Origin: JAWMQL01 sp033283165 | Lineage (GTDB): Bacteria > Pseudomonadota > Gammaproteobacteria > Pseudomonadales > Halieaceae | DNA length: 64,000 bases | Direction of reading: 5' to 3' | NCBI GenBank assembly: GCA_033283165.1 | Contig: JAWMQL010000001.1 | Coordinates: 124,001-188,000 of the forward strand | Shown: piece after piece, positions 17,014-24,986 of the stretch | How positions within the stretch are numbered: the stretch's first letter is position 1 | How the letters are laid out: the number at the start of each line of letters is the position of its first letter | Program-made: the position numbers and the translations under genes | Notes under the pieces: model-generated | Database searches by the model: none | The model's input: only the letters and a program-made list of their open reading frames with translations | Told to the model about the DNA's origin: nothing

Positions 17014-18513
17014 GTGAGCGATCAGGCCATCTACGTCATCACAATGTTAATTGGCTACATGGGCGTTATCGTGTTCATTGGCTACAAGAGTTCTCATGTC
17101 GCCAGTAAAACCCTCGAAGATTTCCATATGGGGGGACGCGAATTCAAATCCTTCGTGCTGTTCTCCGCTGTTTTCGGTGCAAACATTTCAGCCGTAACCC
17201 TCATTGGTGTGCCCGGTGGCGCCTACCACAAAGGCTGGATCATGTGGCCTTACTTTGCGACGGCCTGGGGCTGGTTGACGCCACTGCTGTTTTACACGAT
17301 TGGCAACCGGTCCTGGCGGCTGGGTAAGTCGCTCGGCTATATGACCATTTCAGACGTGATCGGTGGCCGCTGGCAGAGCTCCGGGCTCGCCGTGATCATC
17401 AGCCTGATTCTCATCGTCTTCACCGTTCCCTACCTGATGACTGGACTGATCGCCGGGGGGCGGACCCTACAGATTCTGACGGAAGGTGCGGTACCGCTCT
17501 GGCTGGGCGAGCTGATTGTTGCCCTTGCAGTGGTATTTTACGTCTCCGTCGGTGGCATGCGTGGCGCCGCCTGGGTAAATGCGTTCCAGACGGCGATATT
17601 CCTGCTCGGGGGTATCGCGATTTTTGTGGTGATTGCCTGGAAGCTGGGTGGGCCGGTTGAGGCGACGCAAAAGGTGGTCGCGCTGGAACCGGAATTGATC
17701 AGCCGGGATAAAATGTCCTGGAAAACCTTCTTCAGCTATGGGGTGATTGTGGGTATTGGTCCGGCCATGTTTCCCCAGGTATTCATGCGGCTGCTGACGG
17801 GGAAAGATCCCAGGTCGCTTAAGCAGATCATGTGTATGTACCCGGCTGTAGGGCTCCTGATCATGTTTCTGATGGCCATGATCGGCATGTGGGGGGTATC
17901 GGTTGTGCCGGGACTCGTAGGCTCCGAGTCGGACAATATACTCCCGCTGTTGCTTACCAAGCTCACTCCGGTCTGGATGATGGGTATTCTCGGGGCCGCC
18001 GCGTTCTCGGCGATGATGTCCACGATGGATTCGCAGCTGCTGTGTGTTACAACGATGATTACCCGTGATCTTCTTCATCGCACGTCTCTAGCGAGGCTTT
18101 CCGAGCACAACATGGTATCCATCAGTCGCCTGTTGGTGGTGATACTGACAGTACTTTCCTATGTGCTGGCGATGTTTAACCCGATTGGCATCATGAGAAT
18201 TGTCGAGTTTGCCTTCGCCGGATTCGGCTGCATGCTGGCGCCAACTCTCGGCGCGCTTTACTGGCGTCGCTGTACCCAGTACGGGGTTCTGGCTTCCATC
18301 ATTATTTCAGAGGTGGTTCTTATCGCACTGACGTTCGGCTTCATACCGAAGGAGCTGGCGTTCGGCTTCCTCCCCGGGTTGATCGCTATCGCGCTCGGCG
18401 TGATCAGCCTGGTGTTTGTATCTTATGTGACCTCGTCCCAGGAAGAGCATGAATCCACCAAAGTTTATTTCGAACTGTTTAACGGGCAGAAGTTGGATAG
18501 CGCGCCGGCCTGA
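17014..18513 (+). CDS. Sodium:solute symporter (SSS family)
   Basis: 499 aa integral membrane protein with about 13 hydrophobic segments. The early GGREFKSFVLFSAVFGANISAVT region is typical of TM1-TM2 in PanF/PutP/YidK-type symporters, and the later AAAFSAMMSTMDSQLL segment carries the conserved helix-8-like Ser/Met motif. It couples sodium to uptake of an organic solute across the inner membrane. The substrate is presumably the compound processed by the surrounding hydrolases. GTG start with GGGGAG ahead of it. The stop overlaps a GC-rich hairpin. Confidence 0.92.
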   Translation: MSDQAIYVITMLIGYMGVIVFIGYKSSHVASKTLEDFHMGGREFKSFVLFSAVFGANISAVTLIGVPGGAYHKGWIMWPYFATAWGWLTPLLFYTIGNRSWRLGKSLGYMTISDVIGGRWQSSGLAVIISLILIVFTVPYLMTGLIAGGRTLQILTEGAVPLWLGELIVALAVVFYVSVGGMRGAAWVNAFQTAIFLLGGIAIFVVIAWKLGGPVEATQKVVALEPELISRDKMSWKTFFSYGVIVGIGPAMFPQVFMRLLTGKDPRSLKQIMCMYPAVGLLIMFLMAMIGMWGVSVVPGLVGSESDNILPLLLTKLTPVWMMGILGAAAFSAMMSTMDSQLLCVTTMITRDLLHRTSLARLSEHNMVSISRLLVVILTVLSYVLAMFNPIGIMRIVEFAFAGFGCMLAPTLGALYWRRCTQYGVLASIIISEVVLIALTFGFIPKELAFGFLPGLIAIALGVISLVFVSYVTSSQEEHESTKVYFELFNGQKLDSAPA

Positions 18514-18524
18514 TAAGGCCGGCG
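18503..18524 (+). terminator. GC-rich hairpin at the symporter stop
   Basis: CGCCGGCC (18503-18510) and GGCCGGCG (18517-18524) form an 8-bp stem around the stop codon, followed only by ATTT. It may weaken read-through into the DUF2848 gene or protect the upstream mRNA end. Confidence 0.35.
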
Positions 18525-18609
18525 ATTTGGGTTGTCGGAACGACAGGCAGTTTTGCCGGTGATCCTTCAGGGTGCCCCAGTGGCACGAAAAGATGTGTAG
18601 GACGAGAAC

Positions 18610-19290
18610 ATGATTTCCATACAAGCCACCGTGCTGGGCAAAAAAGGCACAACCGAATTGAACGCAACAGTCAACGACCTCGTCGTGGCCGGCTGGACCG
18701 GACGAGACAAGGAGGCCATGGAGCACCATATCCTTGAACTGGAAGCTCTGGGCATCGAAAGACCAAAGTCCACACCGGTGTTCTATCGTGTATCGGCCTC
18801 ACGACTCACCCATCTGGAATGTATCGAGGTTACCGGCAACAACTCCAGTGGCGAGGCAGAGGCGGTTCTGCTGGCACACAACAATCAGGTCTATGTCGGT
18901 CTGGGCTCTGATCACACGGATAGAAAAGTTGAGACCTTCAATATCACTGCCTCCAAACAGATCTGTGAAAAACCGATAGCCAGCACTTTTTGGCCGTTGG
19001 AAGAAGTCAGTGATCATTGGGACTCACTTGTTTTGCGCAGCTATATGACGATAGATGGGACGCGCCGGCTTTACCAGGAAGGAACGACAGAGGGGCTGCT
19101 GAATCCCCTCACGCTGGTAGACATTTACACCAATGGAAAAGGGCTGCCCGACGGGACCCTGATGTTCTGTGGAACCCTTCCCGCGCTAGGCGGTATCGAA
19201 ATCGGCTCGGAGTTCGAGTGCAGCCTGGAAGATCCCGTTCTCGCACGCGAGATCGACCTGCGCTACACACTCAAGGTTCTGCCCGACTGA
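18610..19290 (+). CDS. DUF2848 family protein
   Basis: 226 aa. The pattern recalls DUF2848: GWTGRDKEA near residue 29, HHILELEALGI, YRVSASRLTH, the central GLGSDHTDRKVE, a KQICEKP segment and HWDSLVLRSY. The family is uncharacterised; its fold is thought to relate to fumarylacetoacetate-hydrolase-type proteins. No signal peptide. Situated between the symporter and a DUF1445 hydro-lyase, it is likely a cytosolic step acting on the imported compound. The ATG at 18610 gives the expected family length. Confidence 0.72.
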   Translation: MISIQATVLGKKGTTELNATVNDLVVAGWTGRDKEAMEHHILELEALGIERPKSTPVFYRVSASRLTHLECIEVTGNNSSGEAEAVLLAHNNQVYVGLGSDHTDRKVETFNITASKQICEKPIASTFWPLEEVSDHWDSLVLRSYMTIDGTRRLYQEGTTEGLLNPLTLVDIYTNGKGLPDGTLMFCGTLPALGGIEIGSEFECSLEDPVLAREIDLRYTLKVLPD

Positions 19291-19336
19291 ATCAACCGCG
19301 CGCCAGAAATGTAACGACTCTCACATCACAGGTCTT

Positions 19337-20128
19337 ATGATGAATAGCAGTATCACGCCCAAAGAACTGCGCATGCGCATTCGCAAAGGCGAGCACACCG
19401 GCAATACCTCGGGATATTGCCAGGGTTTCGTTCAGTGCAATGTTGTCATCCTGCCCGAAGACTGGGCCTTCGAGTTCATGCGCTTTTGTCACCTCAATCC
19501 AAAGCCGTGTCCACTGATCGGCGTTTCGGATATGCCGGGCTCGAAGGCGCTCCCTTCACTGGGCGAGGATATCGATATATGCAGGGATATTCCCAGTTAC
19601 CGCGTTTATGTAAACGGAGAACTGGTGGACAGCGTGCCCGACGTATCGGACTTCTGGCGCGATGATCTTATCGCTTTCGCCATTGGCTGCTCCTTCTCCT
19701 TCGAGGAAGCCCTGATTTCCAACGGACTGGAGATACGGAATATCTCCGAGGGCAAAAATGTCCCCATGTACAGAACCAGTATTCAGACCACGCCGGTCGG
19801 GCGATTTCACGGTTCCATGGTGTGTTCGATGCGGCCGTTTGTCGCTGCGGACGCGATCAGGGCGGTGCAGATCTGCTCGCGCTTTCCGTCGGTTCACGGC
19901 GCCCCGGTCCACATCGGCAATCCGGACCTGATCGGCATTGCGGATCTGGCCAAGCCCGATTATGGCGACCCGGTCCAGGTGAGAGAGGGTGAAGAACCCG
20001 TCTTTTGGGCGTGTGGCGTGACGCCACAGGCCGTGGTGGAGCAGTCAAAACCACCTTTTTGTATTGCCCAGGGCCCGGGGGATATGTTGGTCACGGATAT
20101 TAAAAATAACAAATTTTCCGTGATCTAG
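19337..20128 (+). CDS. Putative hydro-lyase, DUF1445 family
   Basis: 263 aa, normal length for the DUF1445/YcsI family of putative hydro-lyases (related to a region of D-glutamate cyclase). Recognisable segments: GYCQGFVQCNVVILP, a DIPSYRVYVNGE strand, FAIGCSFSFEEAL, PMYRTSIQTTP, GSMVCSMRPF and the HIGNPDLIGI/DYGDP region near the C-terminus. Probably cytosolic. A hydration or dehydration step of the island's pathway is suggested by context only. ATG at 19337, with a second ATG immediately after. Confidence 0.82.
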   Translation: MMNSSITPKELRMRIRKGEHTGNTSGYCQGFVQCNVVILPEDWAFEFMRFCHLNPKPCPLIGVSDMPGSKALPSLGEDIDICRDIPSYRVYVNGELVDSVPDVSDFWRDDLIAFAIGCSFSFEEALISNGLEIRNISEGKNVPMYRTSIQTTPVGRFHGSMVCSMRPFVAADAIRAVQICSRFPSVHGAPVHIGNPDLIGIADLAKPDYGDPVQVREGEEPVFWACGVTPQAVVEQSKPPFCIAQGPGDMLVTDIKNNKFSVI

Positions 20129-20164
20129 TGTGACTACTTGCTATTGCAAGAAATAAATATTACA

Positions 20165-20175
20165 AATAAAGCTAA
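20165..20175 (+). promoter_or_regulatory. AATAAAGCTAA motif, copy 3, in the TBDR promoter region
   Basis: Exact 11-mer 64 bases before the TBDR start, in an AT-rich stretch (20140-20220) that must contain the TBDR promoter. TAATAT at 20173-20178 overlapping the motif could serve as a -10. Confidence 0.5.
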
Positions 20176-20238
20176 TATAAAAAGCATATATACAAATCAA
20201 AAAAGACAATCTTCCGCATTAACTATAGAGGGATCACC

Positions 20239-22470
20239 ATGAACACTAAGAAAGTTACACGGTATGCAACATCTTTAGGTTTGGCCGCCTTTGCGACTGG
20301 ATTGTCTGCGCAGAGTCTGGAGGAGGTCATCGTTACAGCGCAAAAACGCTCCGCCAGTCTGCAGGACGTTCCTGTATCCATGACGGCGATCACCGGCCAG
20401 GTGTCCAGAGAACTAGGCTGGGAGACGGGTGCGGACGCCTTGAATCAGGTGCCAAACGTCCAGATGGATCCCGGCAACGCGCGAACCAATCCGCAGTTCC
20501 GGATTCGCGGGGTCGGCTCTGAAGACTTTAACGTGGCCGGACAAAGCCCTGTTGGGGTTTATATCAACGAGGTATACATAAACAATAACCGCTCCCGCGG
20601 GGTCGCCCTGTTTGACCTGGATCGGGTGGAGGTGTTGCGCGGACCGCAGGGAACGCTTTGGGGCAAAAATACCACGGCGGGCGCGATTCACTTCGTGACC
20701 CAGCGACCAACATTTGAAACTGGCGGATACGGCCTGATGCGCGTGGGCTCTATTGACGGGGAGGGCACTACCAGCACATTTGAAGGCGCTCTGGGCGGCT
20801 CGCTGATCGACCAGGTTCTGGCCGGGCGTCTGGCGGTAAAAGTTGAGAATGGCGAGGACTGGATCAAAAACGAACACCCAAACGGTGAGGACCTGGGCGA
20901 GTACGATGGTGTGTCCGTGCGCGGATCACTGCTGTGGTCACCCACCGACAGGTTCGATGCGACTTTGATCGCATCCTACTCTGACTTTAATGGCGACCCC
21001 CAGAACCAGCACGCTCTGGAGACCAATCTCTACGGTTACACGGAGCCCAGGAGTCTCGGCTTTGATACCAATCAGGAGTCGAACAAATTGTGGAACGACT
21101 CTGATGTCACCAATTTAACCCTCACCATGGAATGGCGTCTTGGAGATTGGACCGTTAACTCGATTACCGGCTATAACTCGGTGGACGCATCCCTACGTAT
21201 CGATGATGATTACAGCCCGATTGAGAGTGTATTCTGGCAATCACCCGGTGAAGCCGATCAGTTCAGCCAGGAACTCCGACTGACTTCATCGGCCGAGAAG
21301 CGATTGCGCTGGATCTTTGGCGCCTATATGTTCTCGGAGGACCTGAAGTCCGAGTACGACCTCAACTTCAGCCTGGTTCCTTTCGATCCCACCGGTGAGG
21401 ACGACTTTTCGGTTGCACACATCTTCGGCCAGGAAGCACCGCCGGCCAATGCCGAATCACTGGTCGTGAAATCTTTCGAGGATCGTGAAAGAGACAGCTA
21501 CGCATTCTTCGTGTCCGCTGAATTTGACGTTACCGATAGTGTCACCTTGTCAGGAGGATTGCGTTGGACGCGCGACGAGGAAAGTATCGACCTGAAGCTG
21601 CTGAACTACTGGCTGGATGATTATGCGCCTGTAAGTTACGGCAAACCCAGCACTGCACTCACCGGCGTACTGACGGTTTTCGACGCCGATGAGGATACCA
21701 GTTGGAAGGAGCCGACCGGGGACATCACGGTCAAATGGCGGATCAGCGACGACCTGATGACCTATGCGCGGTACGCCCGGGGCTATCGTGCGGGGCAGTA
21801 CAACATCACCAACACCGATCCCTCCGACTTTTCCCTGGTCGATCCGGAGTACATCGACGCCTACGAGCTTGGTTTCAAGGCAACCCTGCTTGACGGACTC
21901 ATGCGGCTGAACGGTTCGGTCTACACGTACGATTATTCCGACGTACAGGTCTACATCTTCACGGAAGCGGGATCTGTCGCACTGCTGAACGGTGACGACG
22001 CCGAAATGAAAGGCGGCGAACTGGAACTTAGTGTCGCGCCCTTAGAAAATCTGTTTATCTCTGCCGGAGTGGGCTACACGGATGGAACCTATGGCCGCTT
22101 CGTTTCTGACGCCTATAACAGGACAGGAAACCGTATTGCCAGCACCCCTGAGTGGACGGCCAACCTGCTGGCTCGATATACACTGCCTCTGGGCTCAGGA
22201 GCGGCCCTGGACTTCCAGACCGACTGGGACTACAAGGACAACTTTTACGCCAGTGCTGACAACCTCCCGATCGGCTACTCAGGCCAGAGAACGCTTGGTA
22301 ACGCGATGATCTCCTATCGCTCGGCCAATGATTCCTGGGTTGTCCGGGGCTGGGTCAAGAACCTGACAAACGATGAGTACAATACCGGCATACAACTTCA
22401 CCCGGTTGCCACCCGTGCGGCCTATGGTCTGCCTCGCTCCTATGGACTCACTCTGGAGACCAATTTCTAG
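20239..22470 (+). CDS. TonB-dependent outer-membrane receptor (TBDR 2)
   Basis: 743 aa. Signal peptide about 1-25 (cleavage after LSAQ), TonB-box-like LEEVIVTAQKRSA, plug with RVEVLRGPQGTLWGKNT near residues 130-146, beta-barrel ending in ETNF. Its place downstream of the symporter/DUF1445 genes and upstream of an exported amidohydrolase suggests it imports the substrate of this island. It has its own AT-rich promoter region carrying the island motif. A rho-independent terminator follows. Confidence 0.93.
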   Translation: MNTKKVTRYATSLGLAAFATGLSAQSLEEVIVTAQKRSASLQDVPVSMTAITGQVSRELGWETGADALNQVPNVQMDPGNARTNPQFRIRGVGSEDFNVAGQSPVGVYINEVYINNNRSRGVALFDLDRVEVLRGPQGTLWGKNTTAGAIHFVTQRPTFETGGYGLMRVGSIDGEGTTSTFEGALGGSLIDQVLAGRLAVKVENGEDWIKNEHPNGEDLGEYDGVSVRGSLLWSPTDRFDATLIASYSDFNGDPQNQHALETNLYGYTEPRSLGFDTNQESNKLWNDSDVTNLTLTMEWRLGDWTVNSITGYNSVDASLRIDDDYSPIESVFWQSPGEADQFSQELRLTSSAEKRLRWIFGAYMFSEDLKSEYDLNFSLVPFDPTGEDDFSVAHIFGQEAPPANAESLVVKSFEDRERDSYAFFVSAEFDVTDSVTLSGGLRWTRDEESIDLKLLNYWLDDYAPVSYGKPSTALTGVLTVFDADEDTSWKEPTGDITVKWRISDDLMTYARYARGYRAGQYNITNTDPSDFSLVDPEYIDAYELGFKATLLDGLMRLNGSVYTYDYSDVQVYIFTEAGSVALLNGDDAEMKGGELELSVAPLENLFISAGVGYTDGTYGRFVSDAYNRTGNRIASTPEWTANLLARYTLPLGSGAALDFQTDWDYKDNFYASADNLPIGYSGQRTLGNAMISYRSANDSWVVRGWVKNLTNDEYNTGIQLHPVATRAAYGLPRSYGLTLETNF

Positions 22471-22490
22471 AGGTATCTGATCGCTCAACA

Positions 22491-22520
22491 GTGCCCCCTT
22501 TATGGGGGCACAGCTTTTTT
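22491..22520 (+). terminator. Rho-independent terminator after TBDR 2
   Basis: GTGCCCCC (22491-22498) pairs with GGGGGCAC (22504-22511) in an 8-bp stem, followed by a six-T run. It lies only 13 bases before the next ATG, so read-through probably sets the expression of the amidohydrolase relative to the receptor. Confidence 0.75.
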
Positions 22521-22533
22521 AGAGGTGCACCCC

Positions 22534-24228
22534 ATGAATATCTGTAAAATCCCATTGCGACATGCGCTGCTGGCGCTGCTTTTCGGGGCCCCGGTCGCGT
22601 TCCCCGATGGATCCGCCGAAAGCTTCGAGGCCGATCTGGTCATTGAGAACGCGGCGGTATATACCGTGGATAGCAAGCGCACTTGGGCCGAGGCAATCGC
22701 GATAAATGAAGGCAAAATTGTCTACGTGGGGGATGAAGCGGGACTCCAACCCTATAAACGCGTAGCGGAAACCGCTCTCGATCTCCATGGCCAGATGGTG
22801 CTTCCAGGTTTTATCGATACCCACAATCATGCGTATCTGATGGCCGAGAGCCTTTTCTGGCTCAGCCTGAATTCCTACGACACGGTCGAATCCCGACTGG
22901 CCGTTATTGCCCAATACGCCAGGGATAATCCCGATGCCCGGCAGTATCGCGGCGTCGGCTGGGATGACATAGCTGAGGATGCCAAGGCCCTGGGAAAGTA
23001 CCCGAAACAACTCCTCGATGAGGTGGTTCCCGACAAGCCCCTGGTCCTCATCTCCAATGGTCACCATCGACTCTTCGTTAACTCGAGGGCGCTGGACCTG
23101 GCGGGCATCGACGCAGAGGCTCCCGACCCTGCGGGCGGTTATTTTGATCGGGATGAAAAAAGCGGTGAACCCACCGGGGTGGTCCATGAGTTCTCAGCTC
23201 ATAACCTCATCATCAATGCGCTGCCACAACCCGATTTCACGGTGGCGCAGTACAGCGAGACCATTCTCAAATGGCAGGAAGTCGCCGGCAGCGACGGACT
23301 GACAGGGGCTTTCGTACCCATTCATTACCCGACCGAGAATCTTCTGAAAGCGTTCGATGCACTGGATAGGGCCGGCAAGTTGACCGTCAGGTACGACCTG
23401 GGGCTTTGGGCTGACGAGAGCCGGGGGGTAGAACAGATTCCGGGATTTGAAAATCTCCGCGAGAGATACCAGGGAAGCAATTATCACGTGGATACCATCA
23501 AGATTTTTTCAGATGGAGTCGGCGCGAATAAGCTTGTCTGGGATCAGGATGTGCTGAACGAGACCGTGGCTGCCCTGGACAGCAAGGGCTTTCGGGTCTA
23601 CATACACGCCATTGGCAACCCCGATTTCTATCCGACCAGGAATGCCCTGGACGCCTTCGAATACGCGGAAAATGTCAACGGAAAGCGGGACGCACGCCAT
23701 ACGGTGACACATGCGGATTTTACCCGCCTGGAAGATATTCCCCGGTTCAAGGAGTTGGCCGTGCTGGTTGCACCACAACCGATGTGGTTTTCGAAGGACT
23801 GGTACGCGGACACCCGGCCTGAACGGCAGAAGAATGTGTTTGTGATGCAGTCACTGTTTGATGCCGGAGTCACCGTAGCCTCATCGAGCGACTTTCCCTC
23901 CGACGTCAATTTCAAAAGGGATATGATTCCGTTGAGCGGCATTGAAACCGGCATAACGCGACAGGATTCCGATATCTATGACCCGGAAGACCTCGGCACG
24001 CCCATGTCGCCCGGAGAGCGCGCCACACTGGAGGAGATGATTACCAGCTACACGATCAATGGCGCTCACCTGATCTTCTATGACGAGGACAGCGGCTCTA
24101 TTGAAGTGGGCAAGGACGCCAATCTGGTCGTGCTCGAGGAAAATCTGTTCGATATTCCTGTCACTCATATTAGAGAGGTCGAAATCGTGAAAACCTTCTA
24201 TAGGGGTAAAGAGGTATTCAGCAAATAG
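22534..24228 (+). CDS. Exported YtcJ-like amidohydrolase (second)
   Basis: 564 aa from ATG 22534 (AGAGG eight bases upstream); an in-frame GTG at 22525 is less likely. A short hydrophobic N-terminus (1-23) suggests export. VLPGFIDTHNH gives metal ligands His 97 and His 99; HAIGNPD, a VTHADF segment, ASSSDFPSD (late Asp) and a C-terminal GKDANLVVLE strand complete the amidohydrolase-3 pattern. It probably cleaves an N-acyl or amide bond in the periplasm. The first family member, at 8568-10358, is encoded at the other end of the island, so two successive or alternative cleavages are possible. Confidence 0.9.
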   Translation: MNICKIPLRHALLALLFGAPVAFPDGSAESFEADLVIENAAVYTVDSKRTWAEAIAINEGKIVYVGDEAGLQPYKRVAETALDLHGQMVLPGFIDTHNHAYLMAESLFWLSLNSYDTVESRLAVIAQYARDNPDARQYRGVGWDDIAEDAKALGKYPKQLLDEVVPDKPLVLISNGHHRLFVNSRALDLAGIDAEAPDPAGGYFDRDEKSGEPTGVVHEFSAHNLIINALPQPDFTVAQYSETILKWQEVAGSDGLTGAFVPIHYPTENLLKAFDALDRAGKLTVRYDLGLWADESRGVEQIPGFENLRERYQGSNYHVDTIKIFSDGVGANKLVWDQDVLNETVAALDSKGFRVYIHAIGNPDFYPTRNALDAFEYAENVNGKRDARHTVTHADFTRLEDIPRFKELAVLVAPQPMWFSKDWYADTRPERQKNVFVMQSLFDAGVTVASSSDFPSDVNFKRDMIPLSGIETGITRQDSDIYDPEDLGTPMSPGERATLEEMITSYTINGAHLIFYDEDSGSIEVGKDANLVVLEENLFDIPVTHIREVEIVKTFYRGKEVFSK

Positions 24229-24267
24229 TCCGGGGCTCGCTTGATTGCCCGGCCATAATCTCTTACA

Positions 24268-24287
24268 TTGAGCCAGGTTTTGCTCAA
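24268..24287. promoter_or_regulatory. Dyad upstream of the MarR gene
   Basis: TTGAGC (24268-24273) and GCTCAA (24282-24287) form a perfect 6-bp inverted repeat with an 8-base spacer, about 80 bases before the regulator start. It has the size and place of a MarR-type operator (autoregulation); no other evidence. Confidence 0.35.
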
Positions 24288-24364
24288 ACCGCTGCCTTCA
24301 TTATTGCGCAATGGTAGGGTGGCCAGGAGCGTTGGCCCGCACGCTGTATAATCCATGGTGATCT

Positions 24365-24892
24365 ATGACCGCTCCGCTCACTGTTTCCCGTCCCGAACTG
24401 CTTCGCCGTAAGTCGGACGAGCATTTTCGCCTGTTTGTCCACCGGCTGCTGGCCTTTTCGGCCCGGCTGCAATCGATCCGGGACAGTTTCGGGGAGCACA
24501 TCGGACTCTCCGGTGTTCAGTATTCCATTCTGGTTACGATTGCTCACCTGGATGAAGACGACGGCGTCAGTGTCAAAGATATCGCGAATCACCTGGCCCT
24601 GAGCGGCGCATTCATCACCATCGAAACCGGCAAGCTCGAGAAGAACAAACTGGTTACCAAGAAGAAGAACCCACGAGACGGGCGCGCCGTGCTGGTAAAA
24701 GTGACCCCGGAAGGCAACGCCTTGCTGGCAGACCTGGCGCCGATGCAAGTGGATGTGAACGATACGCTGTTTGCCTCGCTGACCCGTGAGGATTTCGATC
24801 GCATCAGTGAGTTGTTGCCTAAGATGGTCAGGGATGCGGACAGGGCGTGTGCCATACAGGCACTCCACGCCGACCATTCTGAAGCGGGTTGA
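24365..24892 (+). CDS. MarR family transcriptional regulator
   Basis: 175 aa. A winged-helix MarR fold is read from residues about 45-130: GVQYSILVTIAHLDED, VKDIANHLALSGAFITIETGKLEKNKLV (recognition helix), then KKNPRDGRAVLVKVTPEG, the wing with the family's DxRaxxVxLTxxG-like signature. MarR proteins usually repress nearby catabolic or efflux genes and release DNA on binding an aromatic ligand. It ends the plus-strand half of the island and is the best candidate for its regulator. Confidence 0.9.
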   Translation: MTAPLTVSRPELLRRKSDEHFRLFVHRLLAFSARLQSIRDSFGEHIGLSGVQYSILVTIAHLDEDDGVSVKDIANHLALSGAFITIETGKLEKNKLVTKKKNPRDGRAVLVKVTPEGNALLADLAPMQVDVNDTLFASLTREDFDRISELLPKMVRDADRACAIQALHADHSEAG

Positions 24893-24986
24893 CAGCGTTA
24901 GCCAGGGTCGCGCTATGCAATGCCCGGGCGCGAGGTAACCGGCCTGGCATCCGCCGTTTTTTTATTCCCTTCGTGAATTTTTCGGC

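Noticed and set aside
24893..24986. Convergent terminator between the MarR gene and TBDR 3
   Set aside because: A run of seven T is present but I could not draw a convincing stem before it on either strand.
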